NCBI GenBank assembly: GCA_003427395.1 | Contig: BFEA01000029.1 | Coordinates: forward strand, 5,185,085-5,249,084 | Source: Chara braunii | Taxonomy: Eukaryota; Streptophyta; Charophyceae; Charales; Characeae | Direction: 5' to 3' | Length of the DNA stretch: 64,000 bases | Part shown: positions 54,008-64,000 of the stretch, in pieces | How positions within the stretch are numbered: position 1 is the first letter of the stretch | Layout of the letters: every line of letters starts with the position of its first letter | Translations under genes and position numbers: made by a program | The notes under the pieces: generated by a model | What the model saw: the letters and a program-made list of their open reading frames with translations, nothing else | Told to the model about the DNA's origin: nothing | Databases searched by the model: none

Positions 54008-54634
54008 GATAGACAAGTTTCGGTAATGCTCTACAATGATGCTACGAGCTGCTACCCATGGCGCCAGTGCTATGTCTACGATTCCCAGCTGCTCACCTCC
54101 CATGAAGAAGGAGCTAGTTGGCGATAATTCCACCATCGCCATGGAAAGCTCCTTGAGGGCGCGTAGGTAGTCGGCTTTAGCTTCGTCTTGTTCCTTGGGA
54201 TCTTGCGTCTGAAGGACGCGGTAGAACGTGGGGACCACCTTCTTTCCAATATGGTCAATCCAAATGCGGGCGAGGGCACGATCGTAAGGCTCCAGTGGCA
54301 TAAGAGAGCCACGAGGGCGATCGTCGATACCCAAGCTGCCACGTGGAAAAGCCTCGTCCACATATTCTACGACCACCATGGACTCGAACAAACCCTTTCC
54401 CTTGTGAACAATGGCAGGCACAAGGCCGCGCGGATTAGCAGCCATCAGTTCCGCGGGTTTCGCATAAGGATCGACTTCAACACATCGGAACTTCACCTTT
54501 TTCTCCTCTAGAGCGATCCATGCCCTCTGCGCAAAAGGGCAAAACCACGCCGAAAATAGCGTCACCTCTTCCGTTGCAAGTTTCACCGACATCCCCTCCA
54601 TGCCTTCGCCACCACCTACCGTTGACGTCTCCAT
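53828..54634 (-). CDS. Glutathione S-transferase, Cys-type (omega-like)
   Basis: An intact, intronless frame of 268 residues. Such enzymes use glutathione for thiol transfer, dehydroascorbate reduction or detoxification in the cytosol. The N-terminal thioredoxin-like domain (about 24-105) reads VTLFSAWFCPFAQRAWIALE, with the likely catalytic Cys32 of CPFAQR, AANPRGLVPAI with the cis-Pro (73), and LFESMVVVEYVDE with the Glu-Ser pair (84-85) that holds glutathione. The helical C-terminal domain includes DRALARIWIDHIGKKVVPTF, SFFMGGEQLGIVDIALAPWV and LRRWRSAVLNHPSVKATL. Active Cys instead of Ser/Tyr places it near omega, lambda or DHAR types; I favour omega-like. The first ATG (54634) is chosen; Met15 is an alternative, and upstream is a (CT)n 5' leader with no ATG in frame. 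The last 15 or so residues derive from a locally repeated tail. Confidence 0.9.
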   Translation of the reverse strand: METSTVGGGEGMEGMSVKLATEEVTLFSAWFCPFAQRAWIALEEKKVKFRCVEVDPYAKPAELMAANPRGLVPAIVHKGKGLFESMVVVEYVDEAFPRGSLGIDDRPRGSLMPLEPYDRALARIWIDHIGKKVVPTFYRVLQTQDPKEQDEAKADYLRALKELSMAMVELSPTSSFFMGGEQLGIVDIALAPWVAARSIIVEHYRNLSIPPSSDFERLRRWRSAVLNHPSVKATLQDEDKLIQIYKRYATNEATSQVAVAIKTNRPLP

Positions 54635-54780
54635 CTCTCTCTCTCTCTCTCCTCGCCCCCCTCCTCGCCCCCTACGCGGCTCTCGGTTGGTCTTCACGCA
54701 CTAACAAACGCCGACACCACGCCTACTCTCTCTCACCGGCCACCTTTTCTTGTCGCTATACTCCAATTGAATTGTAAGTG
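54635..54780 (-). promoter_or_regulatory. Likely 5' leader of the GST gene
   Basis: In gene orientation this is a GA-rich leader, GAGAGAGAG directly before the ATG, preceded by GGTGAGAGAGAGTAGGCG-type text. Weak GAGTATAGCG near 54765 is the only TATA-like phrase. GA-rich leaders are common in plant 5' UTRs. The exact start is unknown. Confidence 0.35.
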
Positions 54781-55402
54781 CAGTCCGTCTTCACACAGCC
54801 AAACACGGAGGGCCTCCCCACACCACTCTCAGAATCCCAGAATTTGGTAGTCGACTCGCCTTCAGGAAATCCGACCCAAAACCTCACCATAAGCCTGGCC
54901 CCGTCTCACCACTCGCCAAAAACGCCCAGCATCCGTGTTGGGTGATGGGTGAGTGTGGTGGAGCGGCCTGCACACGGGGATCAACCTCACCCGTTCTATG
55001 GACTAGTTCTCGTGGGCGTGAGAAAAGGCGTGCACTGGAACGGCCCGGAACGTGGGTCTCGGCACGTTGACGACCACCCACTTGTGGCGTCCCCACAGCA
55101 CTCTCGAAACGGGCTTTTTCAGAGAGGTGGGCCTCGCCACATGGTCTCTCAAAATTCTGGCCCAGAAAATTTGTGGAGTGTTGTCAGGAAAACCGTTGAG
55201 AGTTAGGGTCAAGCTGCACTACTGTCCACTCCTCGAATTTGGAGAGTGTTTTATAGTTGCACTAACTATCCGATCCCCCCCGGAAAAGCCTTCAGATAGC
55301 CGTCAGAAGCTGCCTTGGAAAAGCGCTGGTGGAGAGTGCCCAGCCTGTGACAATCTATCTTGTGATGGGCGCGACTTTATGCACGGCCGAACCTCGGGCG
55401 GT
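54781..55402. other. Repeat-like DNA (CACTCTC family)
   Basis: It includes CCCCACACCACTCTC, CAGCACTCTCGAAACGGG and GGTGGGCCTCGCCACATGG, all reminiscent of the CCACACCACTC repeats at 45.0-45.7 kb. Inverted pieces of GGCGTTTTTGGCG type lie near 54913. No gene is recognised. Confidence 0.5.
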
Positions 55403-55948
55403 CGGATGGGCCTAAGGGCTAATTGCATGAATGCCCCCATTCCTTTTTTCCTCGGTTTTGCGAGAACTTGGTTCCCCAGCTGATTGTGGTCAGGACGAGC
55501 CTTAGCGGGCGCAGGAATATCGGTTGACGCGGCCTTTTCTTTTTCTTTTAGGAAATTCGGGCAGGCAATTTCGGCGCGATCATTGCGCGGGCGAACCTTT
55601 TGAATTTTTGAACTCTTTGGAGAGCGTGCGGGGAACCGTGCATGTATTCGGATTTTCTTTTTTTTTTTGCAATTAGAACTCTAATTAGACTAGGATTTTG
55701 GGAACACCGCTTTTGGTTGTAACTGCACATGCTCCTTACTCGCATGCGCCTTGCTGCGCTGTGTCTTGCACTCTGTTCCCGCCGCGCCTCTTGACTTCTC
55801 TTCGCGCTGAAACATCCGGTCCCTTTCCTTTCGTCTCATTGGCCAGAACGGTGCATGACTGGATCGATGCCTGGACAGTGGCTACGCCCCCCTCGCCGCG
55901 GCCCAGGCATGCCGACCGTAGGCACCTTCTTCCTTCCTCTCCCCCTGC
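55403..55948 (+). repeat. Dispersed repeat, segments A and B (copy 3)
   Basis: Segment A (55403-55705) matches 9655-9925. Segment B (55690-55948) matches 36080-36420. This is the only place where A and B are joined, which shows that the two separate fragments elsewhere belong to one family. Confidence 0.88.
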
Positions 55949-56090
55949 TGTGACGCCCAACCTCACGCCCGGCGCGACTTCCTGATCGGAGTGGGATGTG
56001 GGCCTGGAAGTGCGAAAAGGGGTGTGCCAAGGATTTTTGGGAAAGTGGGGGTGGAGTCCCAGGTCGGACCTGAGATCTCTTGTGGCAAAA
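55949..56090 (+). repeat. Dispersed repeat, segment D (copy 3)
   Basis: It begins TGTGACGCCCAACCTCACG and runs through CTTCCTGATCGGAGTGGGA, GGTGTGCCAAGGATTTTTGG and GTGGAGTCCCAGGTCGGACC. It matches 58766-58890 (same strand) and the inverted copy at 44730-44872. Here it follows B directly; in the 58-kb copy it follows C. Confidence 0.88.
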
Positions 56091-56192
56091 GCTTCAGGGG
56101 CATGGATGCAATAGGGTTAAGGGGGCGAGTTACTTCCGGTCTGATGGCGTTCGGTGTCGTGCAGCATAAGGCAGATGGCCTGCGCGGTGCAT

Positions 56193-56660
56193 TCAAGGCT
56201 GTCCGATTCGCCTGTTTTGGTGGCGGCGGTTCGGGGAGAGGCCCGCCCGGGATAGTTGTGTTCCCGATGAGTCGGACCTTTGGGTGCAAACACGTGCCGT
56301 CCGTCGTTGCGCGTTTTGGTTAGGTCCTCTAGTGTCAGGGGCTCGTCGGTTGCCGCGTGGCCGGCAATTTCCGCAAGGCGTGCGAGGCCAGTACGGGGCG
56401 ATGGAATTCAACGGAACCACCGTGAGTTGGTGATACAGGAGGAGGAGACGGAAGAGAGGGAAATTGGTAGTGATAACAACGAAGCCGGGGGATATGAAGT
56501 ATTGCGTGTTATCGGGGCACCTCGGATCGCTGGTTACGGCACAGTGAAACTCCCTGGAGCACAATCGATTCTCGGTTAGGCAGGGGAATTCCGGGTATCT
56601 TTGCCTAATGCATTCTCTCACCCAAGGGTCGAAGTACTCCGAGTCCCAGGAGCTCGGCAT
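56193..56660 (-). other. Long open frame downstream of segment D, related to 58965-59447
   Basis: A 155-codon minus-strand frame includes LYHQLTVVPLNSIAPYWPRT and PCGNCRPRG. The frame at 58965-59447 has FNELIVVPWTTVEPHWPNNL and CSDCPRF at a similar distance from its own segment D. The shared VVP...P.WP...C..C pattern suggests both are parts of the same repeat family, coding or not. No known domain. Confidence 0.35.
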
Positions 56661-58380
56661 CTTATCATTGCGGTGTGATGGAGTTCTTCCGCACGCGTCT
56701 AACCGGCAAGGGGATTTTCCGATGTGATATTCGGAACTCCTATCCGTTTAGGTGCGTGGGGGAAGGAAAATTCTCACCTACCCGATATCGAAGGTGTCAA
56801 ACTCGTCAATGGTCGCGAATCGGCGTGCGTGGATACGTGTAGGCTGTGCAGATCAGATCGCGCTTACACGCATCCCCGCGAGGTATTCGCTTGTTTCTGG
56901 ACAAACAACTACCCCATTCATCTAATTACTCTGTGATCTCATACGCAATCGTTCCTGAGCATGCAAGGTGCTATTACACATCAGGCATCGCAGCAACAAC
57001 AGTGGCTCAAAGAGGATAAACAACAATGGAAGTAGTAATGACGACTACGCAGAAGTTTCTACTATGCTCATGAGTGTATCAAAATGACAAGCAAAGGCAA
57101 GGACCAGACAAAAGAAAAGCAACAGACATGACATTCATTCATCCATTCATTCGAAAATACACACAACAAACGAGATCGAGATCAATCGCAGAACGAGTGT
57201 GGGTCGAAACTGAGACAAGAATTTCGAAAGCAAAAGAAAACGGGTGAGTCGCCCTGAGCCGAGATCAAAATTTATATACAAAAGCAAAGAGGGAGGAAAG
57301 ACAAAGAAAACTGCAAATCCACGTTCATCAACCTCAGCTCCCTCTTCCTCTCTCTCTCTCTCCCCGATGCGGACAGTCCGTCGCCACACACCAACCCACG
57401 AAGTCGTCACCCTGCTTAGTCCTCCTGCACCCGTCAGGTTCGCCCGCGCGCTGTAGTAACCCCACGCGTCAACCCCGCACATTCGGCACCAGCTCGTCGG
57501 GTCGCCCGACTCCCTCTTCAACTCACCTCTTACTTCGCTCGTGAGCCGACCCTCACTGATCGCGCTACCCCGAGCTTCCAACAACAAGTTAAGAGAGCTA
57601 TCTAATCGCGCAGCCATAATTTATAGCGTGCATGCATGCGCGAAGAACACGAAATTGCAAAGACATAGAAAGGAGATTAAGAGAGGGAGCGCCTACGTTC
57701 TGCATGGCCAGATCGCGGCGTGGTGGACGTAGCCACTCTCCACTCATCGATCCGAGCATGCAGGCCGCGGGCTAACTAGGCACATCAAAAGGGAAAGGGA
57801 GAGCGGGAAAGACGAAGCTCAAGAAGAAAGATACAGTTATAATGGCGCCTGCCCAAAAATTACAGTTATGTGCAAAATTAAGGGCGCCGACTAATCAGAG
57901 CTCCATTGCAACGGCAAAGAAACGCGCAAGAAAAGACAATGCACGGCAAAAGAAATCCCGAATTCCTAAATTTCTAGCTAATGCAAAAAGAAACACAAAT
58001 TTCGAAAAGAAAATCCGAAGTTTCGAGAGTCGTCAAGGGCTCGATAAAATTCGAAAAAGAAATTAAAAAAGAACGAAGCAAAATTTTCGCGCGATCTCCA
58101 CGCTTAAAACCCGACAACAGAACAAGAAAAAAGCGATGTTAAACATTATTATTCGCGCCTTTGCCTGCGCGACAGCCACTCAATCGGCCCTCTCGAGACT
58201 TGCCCGGCCCTGAACCCAGCCATCCGAAAAAAAATGTCGCAAAGAGACGAAGAAGTGAGGCACTGATGCAATTTCCCTTCGATCCCAATCTCTTGTAATT
58301 GGCCCAACCTTCCTATCTTAGGACCCCTCATTGTCATCACGCAGAAAATCGCGCGGAACAGAAATTGGTTTGTCACACTG
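56661..58380. other. Unassigned DNA
   Basis: It contains an ATTCATTC run near 57130 and a CTCTCTC run near 57350. The frame 57842-58066 is Lys/Arg-rich (AKKRARKDNARQKKSR) in A-rich DNA and looks like composition. No gene or RNA is recognised. Confidence 0.45.
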
Positions 58381-58890
58381 CCTTAGCGTAATCCCAGCTA
58401 TTTCACGCAAATGCTAACTGATATAAATTTCAGAAGCGCAAAAAAAAACCTCTCTAATCTAAACTTGTGGAGTTAGCGAGGTCGGGAGGATCAGCTAACG
58501 AGTGTGGGCATGAATGAAGGTGAATTCGGGGTTGGGCGATCTGACGAGCTCATGATGAGTGTGCGGGGTTGACGTGTGGCCGCGACAGACTGCAGGGCAC
58601 GAGCGAACCCGACGCACGTACTCGGGCAAAGCGGGATGACAACTCTGGGTTCAAGTTGTTGGCAGGTGCGAGGCGACGAACTGCCTGCATCGGAGTGAGG
58701 AGGGTGGTGAAAGTGGTGAGAGCGCGTGGGGCGTTGAGGTGTATGTTGTCTTCTCTCCGTGCTTTCTAAGACGCTCAACCTCACGCCATGCGCTGCTTCC
58801 CGGTCGGAGTGTTTTGGTTTGCGGAAGGGCCCCGGGAGGTCAGCAAAGATGGGTCCGGGGTGTGCCAAGGATTTTTGAAAAAGTTGAGTG
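58381..58890 (+). repeat. Dispersed repeat, segments C and D (copy 4)
   Basis: 58381-58765 matches 36420-36770 (segment C), and 58766-58890 matches 55949-56075 (segment D, start GACGCTCAACCTCACGCC). Shared phrases include GTTGGCAGGTGCGAGGCGAC and GGTGTGCCAAGGATTTTTG. Confidence 0.88.
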
Positions 58891-58964
58891 AGGGACACAG
58901 ACAAAACTGAAATCCCCCGTGTTGGTTCGATTTTAGCAAGAAGGAAGTCCGTTGCCGCACAGGT

Positions 58965-59447
58965 TTAAGGGAGAAAAAGGCGCGCGCAGGACTCGCGGCT
59001 ATGAAAAATTAAATCCAAAAAGTATCGTTGAACTTCCCAGCGAGCCATCGTTCTTCGTTTCGTGTGAAAGAGGGCGGGTACACACGTGGTATCCCGTGTA
59101 CGGGTGAGGTCTCGTCGACACTCGTTACACAACTCCGAATCCGACGTGAAGGGCCTCAATCGAGTAACCCTCTCCTTATGCTCGTCCTCGCCACGTGTGC
59201 GGTAGTGCAAACCCTTGGCTTGGTAACACTCAAAGCGGGGACAATCACTGCACAGATTGTTAGGCCAATGAGGCTCTACTGTCGTCCATGGGACGACGAT
59301 CAACTCGTTAAATGACAACAACAACGAATAGGGCGAAAAATGTGTACAATAATAACACAACCCGTACCGGCGAATCCAGAACACCGAGTTTGGGGAGGAA
59401 AGTAGTAGTGCCCTCCGATCTTGGTGACAACTTCTTGTACGTCCCAC
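58965..59447 (-). other. Long open frame downstream of segment D, related to 56193-56660
   Basis: A 160-codon minus-strand frame. See the partner frame for the shared motif. It also contains ELCNECRRDLTRTRDTTC, so several Cys pairs occur, but no regular zinc-finger spacing is evident. Confidence 0.3.
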
Positions 59448-62290
59448 TCACATACACGTATCCTTTCCTCGTTGTACGGGAAGGGACGTGGCGGGGGCAC
59501 GGGAAGTTGGCGGCCGGTCGGGTTGAGGCCGTTAGTCCACATGGCAACAAAAGCAAGTACAAAATAATTTTTTCCTTAATCATACATTATTCGTTGACAA
59601 TCCAGGCAGCCAGATCATCCATTCGATCAGCTAGCCAATCATCCTCCCAATCATGGTACAACAAGCTCTTTCATACGACCCACGACATGAATATATAAAA
59701 GTGAGAGAAACAAAGTCACCATAACTCATTCATTATAACAAAACATGACAGAAGGAGATGAAGAGGGAGAATAGACGCAGATCAAAGGGGAGGAATGATT
59801 AGAAAGCAATTATCGAGTGTCCTGTGATCTTGTCTAGGGAAATTCCGGCTTAAAAGCCGAGGGATCATAACTCACACTCGAAAATACAAATTTTGGGACA
59901 AAAAAAGACACTTCCATCATAAAATTCCACCATGGCCCCAGGCCATGCGCTCACTCACTTCCAATTCGAACTTCTCACAAGCAATGCCGATCCCGGTCGT
60001 CACGTGCTAATCGACCATAGCGATCGTCACCCCGCTAGCTTAGTCTCTGCACGGTCCTGCCCGGATCCCACAACCCGTTGGGCGATCCAGCGCGTCGCCG
60101 CCAAGACTACAGTCAGCTCGTCGGGACTTTTCGTCTCGCACCTTCCTTCATACTACCTAGCCACTGCTTCCCGAAAGTTGGCTGATGAGTCGAGAGAGAG
60201 ATTTTCGGGAGCGCTTGCGGAATTTATAGCTGTGGAAAAGGAGATAGACGCTATGAAGGGTTAGGACTGAGGGAGGGAGGGGTAGGGGAAGGTTCAGGGA
60301 TACTCGCTTGACAAAAGTCTTGTCGATCCTTTGATCCCAGTTGTAGCCAATCAGAATCGTCGTGTATTAGGAATTTCCTTCTTACACGGCGCGTCTCCTT
60401 GGCTAGAGGGAAGGAGGAGGGAGTCGACATAGTATTTCGACGTGAGGATTAAAGCGGGAAGAAGAAGAGCGCGAAGGATAGCGTGAAACGGAACCAAGAT
60501 TCAAATGATCAAGAAAAAAAAAAGGTGCGCGAGGCGAGTGAGAGATGGAAAACGGTTACAGAGAGAGAAGGAGTGTGAGCGCGAAGAAGAGAGTGTTGAA
60601 GGTAGCGAGGGAAGCGGGGAGGGGAGGTTCGCATGCATGGTCGCACCGATGCGGAGGCAAAAAGGGCACCGTAACAGTTACAGCTAATTCAAAAGTTGAA
60701 AAAGTATCACATCCGCATGTAGAGCGAGTGCGGAAAAAAGTCCTATACGTATTTAGATTCCTACGAAAATTCCCAAAGTTTTCCAAGACGATGTCGATAA
60801 CATTCATGCACAAGAAATGATACGTCAGGTTCCACTCATTTCGGAATTCATAATCGTCGACCCAAATTCCTAGCGCGCTCGCTAAAGTGCGTGTAATTCC
60901 TATGTATTTCAAGTTCCCGAATTGCAAAAGATAAAATTTCAAAAACCGATAAAAAAATGACGAAGGTCTTGAAAAGGACGGTGTAGGGTCGTACCCTGTT
61001 AGACTTTCGAGCCTGAGTCGACCCCACTGTGGGTCCCAATTGGCTCTGCTCCGCCCACACTCATGCTCAGGGCGCGGAGCGTTCGTCACAGGGGCACCCC
61101 CACCTAGTGTTTTGAGATGGATGTGGATGGGTCATTTTGCGAGAGAGCTTTGACATTGGGGATGTAGCTCCGCCCTCTCGTCGGATGGTAGTCTCGCCAA
61201 CCTTTTCGTCAAGTGCAGTTTTCTTGATGCTTTGAGATGTTGTCACACAATAGTTCCTTCCAATACTCAAGCAGTCCAGAGAGTTTATTAAGAAGTTTTC
61301 TTCTTATATGAGTAGGCCAAGCATCATCTTTCGGTCACGCATCCATTCAGTAAGCGGAGACTCCCTAAAGCCTTGTCGAGGCGGCGGCCGCCATTCGACT
61401 CAGGCCCGCAGACCATGTCTTGCAGTCCTCCCAACGCCTCCCTAGGGTTTTACCTGCTTCTCTTTTTGGTCATCCTACTCGTGACTTTCGTTGTCGTATA
61501 CATCATGCATGTCTTTCTTTTGTCCAACCTGGGCATTTGTCTTATACATCCCTTAGTCTTTTCGGGCCCCCATCCTGCATACACACCCAAATTTTTCATT
61601 TCAATCTAGGCGGCCTTCTCGGCCACCTTGTGCCTTTGCAATTTACTTTAGCCGACTTTGCTTTGCACAAACACGCTCAAGAACTTATTCAAGGGCGAGG
61701 GTTAAGTCCACAACCCGTTTAACCTTAGTCCCACCTTCTCTTTGCCGTCCGGCATACCCGGGACCCAGTCCCGCTCAATGTCTCTCTAGGCCACTTACCT
61801 GCACATTTAACACAATTTATGCAAAGCATCCCCCGCATGGGGTCAACACATAATCCCTCCCATAAGCCTAAGTTCATTTTTCCTTAGCACTTTGTGCTTT
61901 CCTTTTCTTTCCTTAGTCCAAGCCAATCTCTTCCCTTAGTCATACAGTCGGGGTAATGGTTGAGTCAACTGACCTTGCTTTAAGTACCAACTTTCTCTAG
62001 TCCTCTTCCGGACTTGCCTACTTCCAATTTCTCAAATGCCCCTTTTCCCTTCCTTCTTGGAGGCACAAGGGACCGACAGCCCCTCCCTTGCCCACTTTCT
62101 GCTCCAAGTGAGGACAGGTTCCTTTCACCGTCCGTTCCCTGGCAATGTCACAAGTGAGTGGGGAAGGGTTAGTTATATGCCAAGAGGGGAGAAGGGGAGA
62201 AGGTAACTTGAAGGTCAAGGCTTTAGAGTATGGAAGGAGGATGATGTCGGGAAGAGGGAGGAGGCGGTGAAGGAAGAAGAAGAGGAGGAC
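59448..62290. other. Unassigned DNA with weak frames
   Basis: The frame 59932-60264 (ATG in context CCACCATGGCC; text VAAKTTVSSSGLFVSHLPSY and ERFSGALAEFIAVEKEIDAM) is the best candidate for a small protein, but no domain is known. 61373-61609 encodes one hydrophobic stretch (FYLLLFLVILLVTFVVVYIM) that would be a membrane segment if translated. Nothing else is recognised. Confidence 0.35.
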
Positions 62291-62292
62291 AA

Positions 62293-62296
<4 letters not shown>

Positions 62297-62372
<76 letters not shown>
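62297..62372. repeat. (GA)n microsatellite
   Basis: About 38 GA units within a GGAG-rich stretch. Confidence 0.95.
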
Positions 62373-62375
<3 letters not shown>

Positions 62376-62529
62376 CCTATTCCTAATCAACTTAACCTCT
62401 ACCTGTCTCATCGTCCTACCTAAGGTTCTCTTTCTACACCTTGTTTCGTTATGCCCCCTTTGGTCATGACCTTTGGTTGGTGAATGAGATCGAGGGAAAA
62501 AAAGGGTGTGAGGCGGTTGGATATGGGGG

Positions 62530-63035
62530 ATGGGTAAAAAAAATGGAGGAGGGAGATGGTGTGAGGTGGTTGGCTATGGCGAATGGGTGAAGGAGATGGC
62601 GGAGGAAGATGGCGTGAGGTGGTTGACCATGGTGGATGAGAGAAGAAGATGGAGGAGGAAGATGGTGCGAGGTGGTTGGTTATGGTGGATGGGTGAAGAA
62701 GATGGAGGAGAAAGATGGTGTGAGGTGGTTGACTATGGTGGATGGGTGAAGGAGATGGAGGAGGAAGATGGTGTGAGGTGGTTGGCTATGGTGGATGGGT
62801 GAAGGAGGTGGAGGAGGAAGATGGTGTGAGGTGGTTNGCTATGGAGGATGGGTGAAGAAGATGAAGGAGGAAGATGGTGTGAGGTGTTTGACTATAGTGG
62901 ATGGTTGAAGAAAATAGAAGAGGAAGATGGTGTGAGGTGGTTGTTCATGGTGGATGGATGAAGAAGATAGAGGAGGGACATGATGGGAGGTGGTTGAGCA
63001 TGGTGGATGGAAGAAGAAGATGGAGGAGGAAGATG
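62530..63035. repeat. Minisatellite, unit about 51 bp, roughly ten copies
   Basis: Each unit carries GTG(A/C)GAGGTGGTTGGCTATGG-type text followed by TGGATGGGTGAAGAAGATGG and AGGAGGAAGATG. One N at 62837. The resulting Val-Arg-Trp-Leu-rich frame is a by-product. Confidence 0.93.
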
Positions 63036-63858
63036 GTGCGAGGTGTTCGATACTTCGTCCTACTCTAAGCGTCCGGCTTCGTCCCCCTAAGTTTTCCCTA
63101 GTTCCGGACTTCAAAAAAGTTCAGACTTGTAGCACTAGTCCTATAGCAGATATGCAGAAGACACATACTTGCATAAAACACAAATTTGCGAAAAACACAG
63201 ATTTCAGAGAACGCAGCCTTCGCAGATTTACAGATCTGCAGATTTTGCAGATTTTTGTAGATTTTGTTGTTTTTGTCTAAGGAGGAAGAACCGAAAGACA
63301 CAGGCTTGCATTTTCGAACCCAAATGATGTCAGAATCAATCCTAATTTGGTGGGCTCTTTGCTTGTATCGTGTGGAATACCCCCATAAAATTTGGAGTGA
63401 TTCCGTCGCCGTTTGCCCTTACTTGCCTGTTTCGGGTACCGCTCGAGGCTCTAGGCGAACAATTCGGTAAAATCCATTTTCCGTTTTTGCAGGAAAATCG
63501 ACTCAGATGGCCTGAAGTTTTTGCAGACCATCTATCTATGCCTATGATATGGGGTTTTTGAAGTCACAACCCCCGTATCCTTATTTTGATGGTATTGGTT
63601 GTCGGTGGCCCCTGACCGTACTGGTGACTCGACCTTTTTCGGACCATTCTTCGCTCCGAGGGGCCAACTAATGTTCTCAGCAGCAGCAACAACATGGTCT
63701 GGCCAGGCCTCAGTAGGACGGCAGCAGACCCTTTCTTACTAGCAGCACCAGTAGTCGGTAGCAGCATCATCAGTAGTATCAGTCCCCTACCAGGGCCTAC
63801 CTACCTTTCCTTATCACGTTTGATTAGTGCACAGGGGTCTCGCTAAGCCACATATATG
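63036..63858. other. Unassigned DNA
   Basis: A local (C/G)AGATTT(T/A)(G/C)CAGAT repeat lies at 63200-63262. At 63678-63790 a CAGCAG-rich stretch could encode Gln/Ser-rich text. No gene is recognised. Confidence 0.45.
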
Positions 63859-64000
63859 TCAAGTTGATTAACTAGGGAAAAATCAGACTATCACCAAGTG
63901 CAAGGAATGAACAAAGCATGAGTGTGACAAGAGAAAACACATGCATTTTACAAGTTGAACAACTAGGGAAAAATTTAACTATCACCAAGTGCAAGGATTG
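63859..64000. repeat. Direct repeat, period about 92 bp, running off the window
   Basis: CAAGTTGA..AACTAGGGAAAA followed by ACTATCACCAAGTGCAAGGA and TTG/ATG is present at 63859 and 63951. The second copy is cut by the window end. Confidence 0.9.

Noticed and set aside
61373-61609. Small membrane protein with one hydrophobic segment
   Set aside because: Single short frame in pyrimidine-rich DNA; T-rich codons make hydrophobic runs by chance.

Overview
The window reads as repeat-dense nuclear DNA of a large green-lineage (streptophyte-type) genome. Four points suggest this: decayed mitochondrial inserts whose cox3, nad5 and rrn18 look plant/charophyte-like; Ty3/gypsy retroelements; a primer-binding site of the tRNA-Asp kind known from plant elements; and almost no host genes. 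A charophyte alga such as Chara would fit, but the sequence alone does not name the species. Only one convincing intact host-type gene is visible, an intronless glutathione S-transferase on the minus strand near 54 kb.

Layout. 0-0.44 kb: a CA microsatellite and a minus-strand nuclear copy of mitochondrial cox3. 0.44-3.3 kb: unassigned pyrimidine-rich DNA with a tandem duplication. 3.3-6.9 kb: an old, heavily decayed Ty3/gypsy pol (RT, RNase H, integrase). 7-9.5 kb: orphan open frames, split by a second mitochondrial insert made of nad5 (+) joined to rrn18 (-). 9.6-12.5 kb: a dispersed-repeat fragment, a perfect GC hairpin, and a minus-strand Asp/Asn-rich coding remnant. 12,553-36,006: a giant LTR retrotransposon of about 23.5 kb that dominates the window. 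36-53 kb: mosaics of dispersed repeats, AT-rich DNA, a SINE-like element, two inverted-repeat (MITE-like) candidates and triplet-repeat tracts. 53.8-54.6 kb: the GST gene with a duplicated 3' tail. 55-64 kb: more copies of the dispersed repeat family, a GA microsatellite and minisatellites.

The giant element has LTRs of 4.6-5.0 kb beginning TGTC and ending GACA, a 4-bp CCGG target duplication, a tRNA-Asp-type PBS, a gag with a CCHC knuckle, and protease, RT, RNase H and integrase in that order. Its most novel part is about 4.8 kb between PBS and gag (18.8-23.9 kb). This stretch encodes a tandem array of at least six diverged copies of a two-block domain that I do not recognise. Its LTRs also carry three separate tandem arrays. 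One of them, downstream of the TATA box, iterates a short hairpin whose stem is kept while its loop varies. Several premature stops can be read as TGG-to-TAG or CGA-to-TGA transitions, and a 14-bp duplication breaks pol, so this copy is probably inactive.
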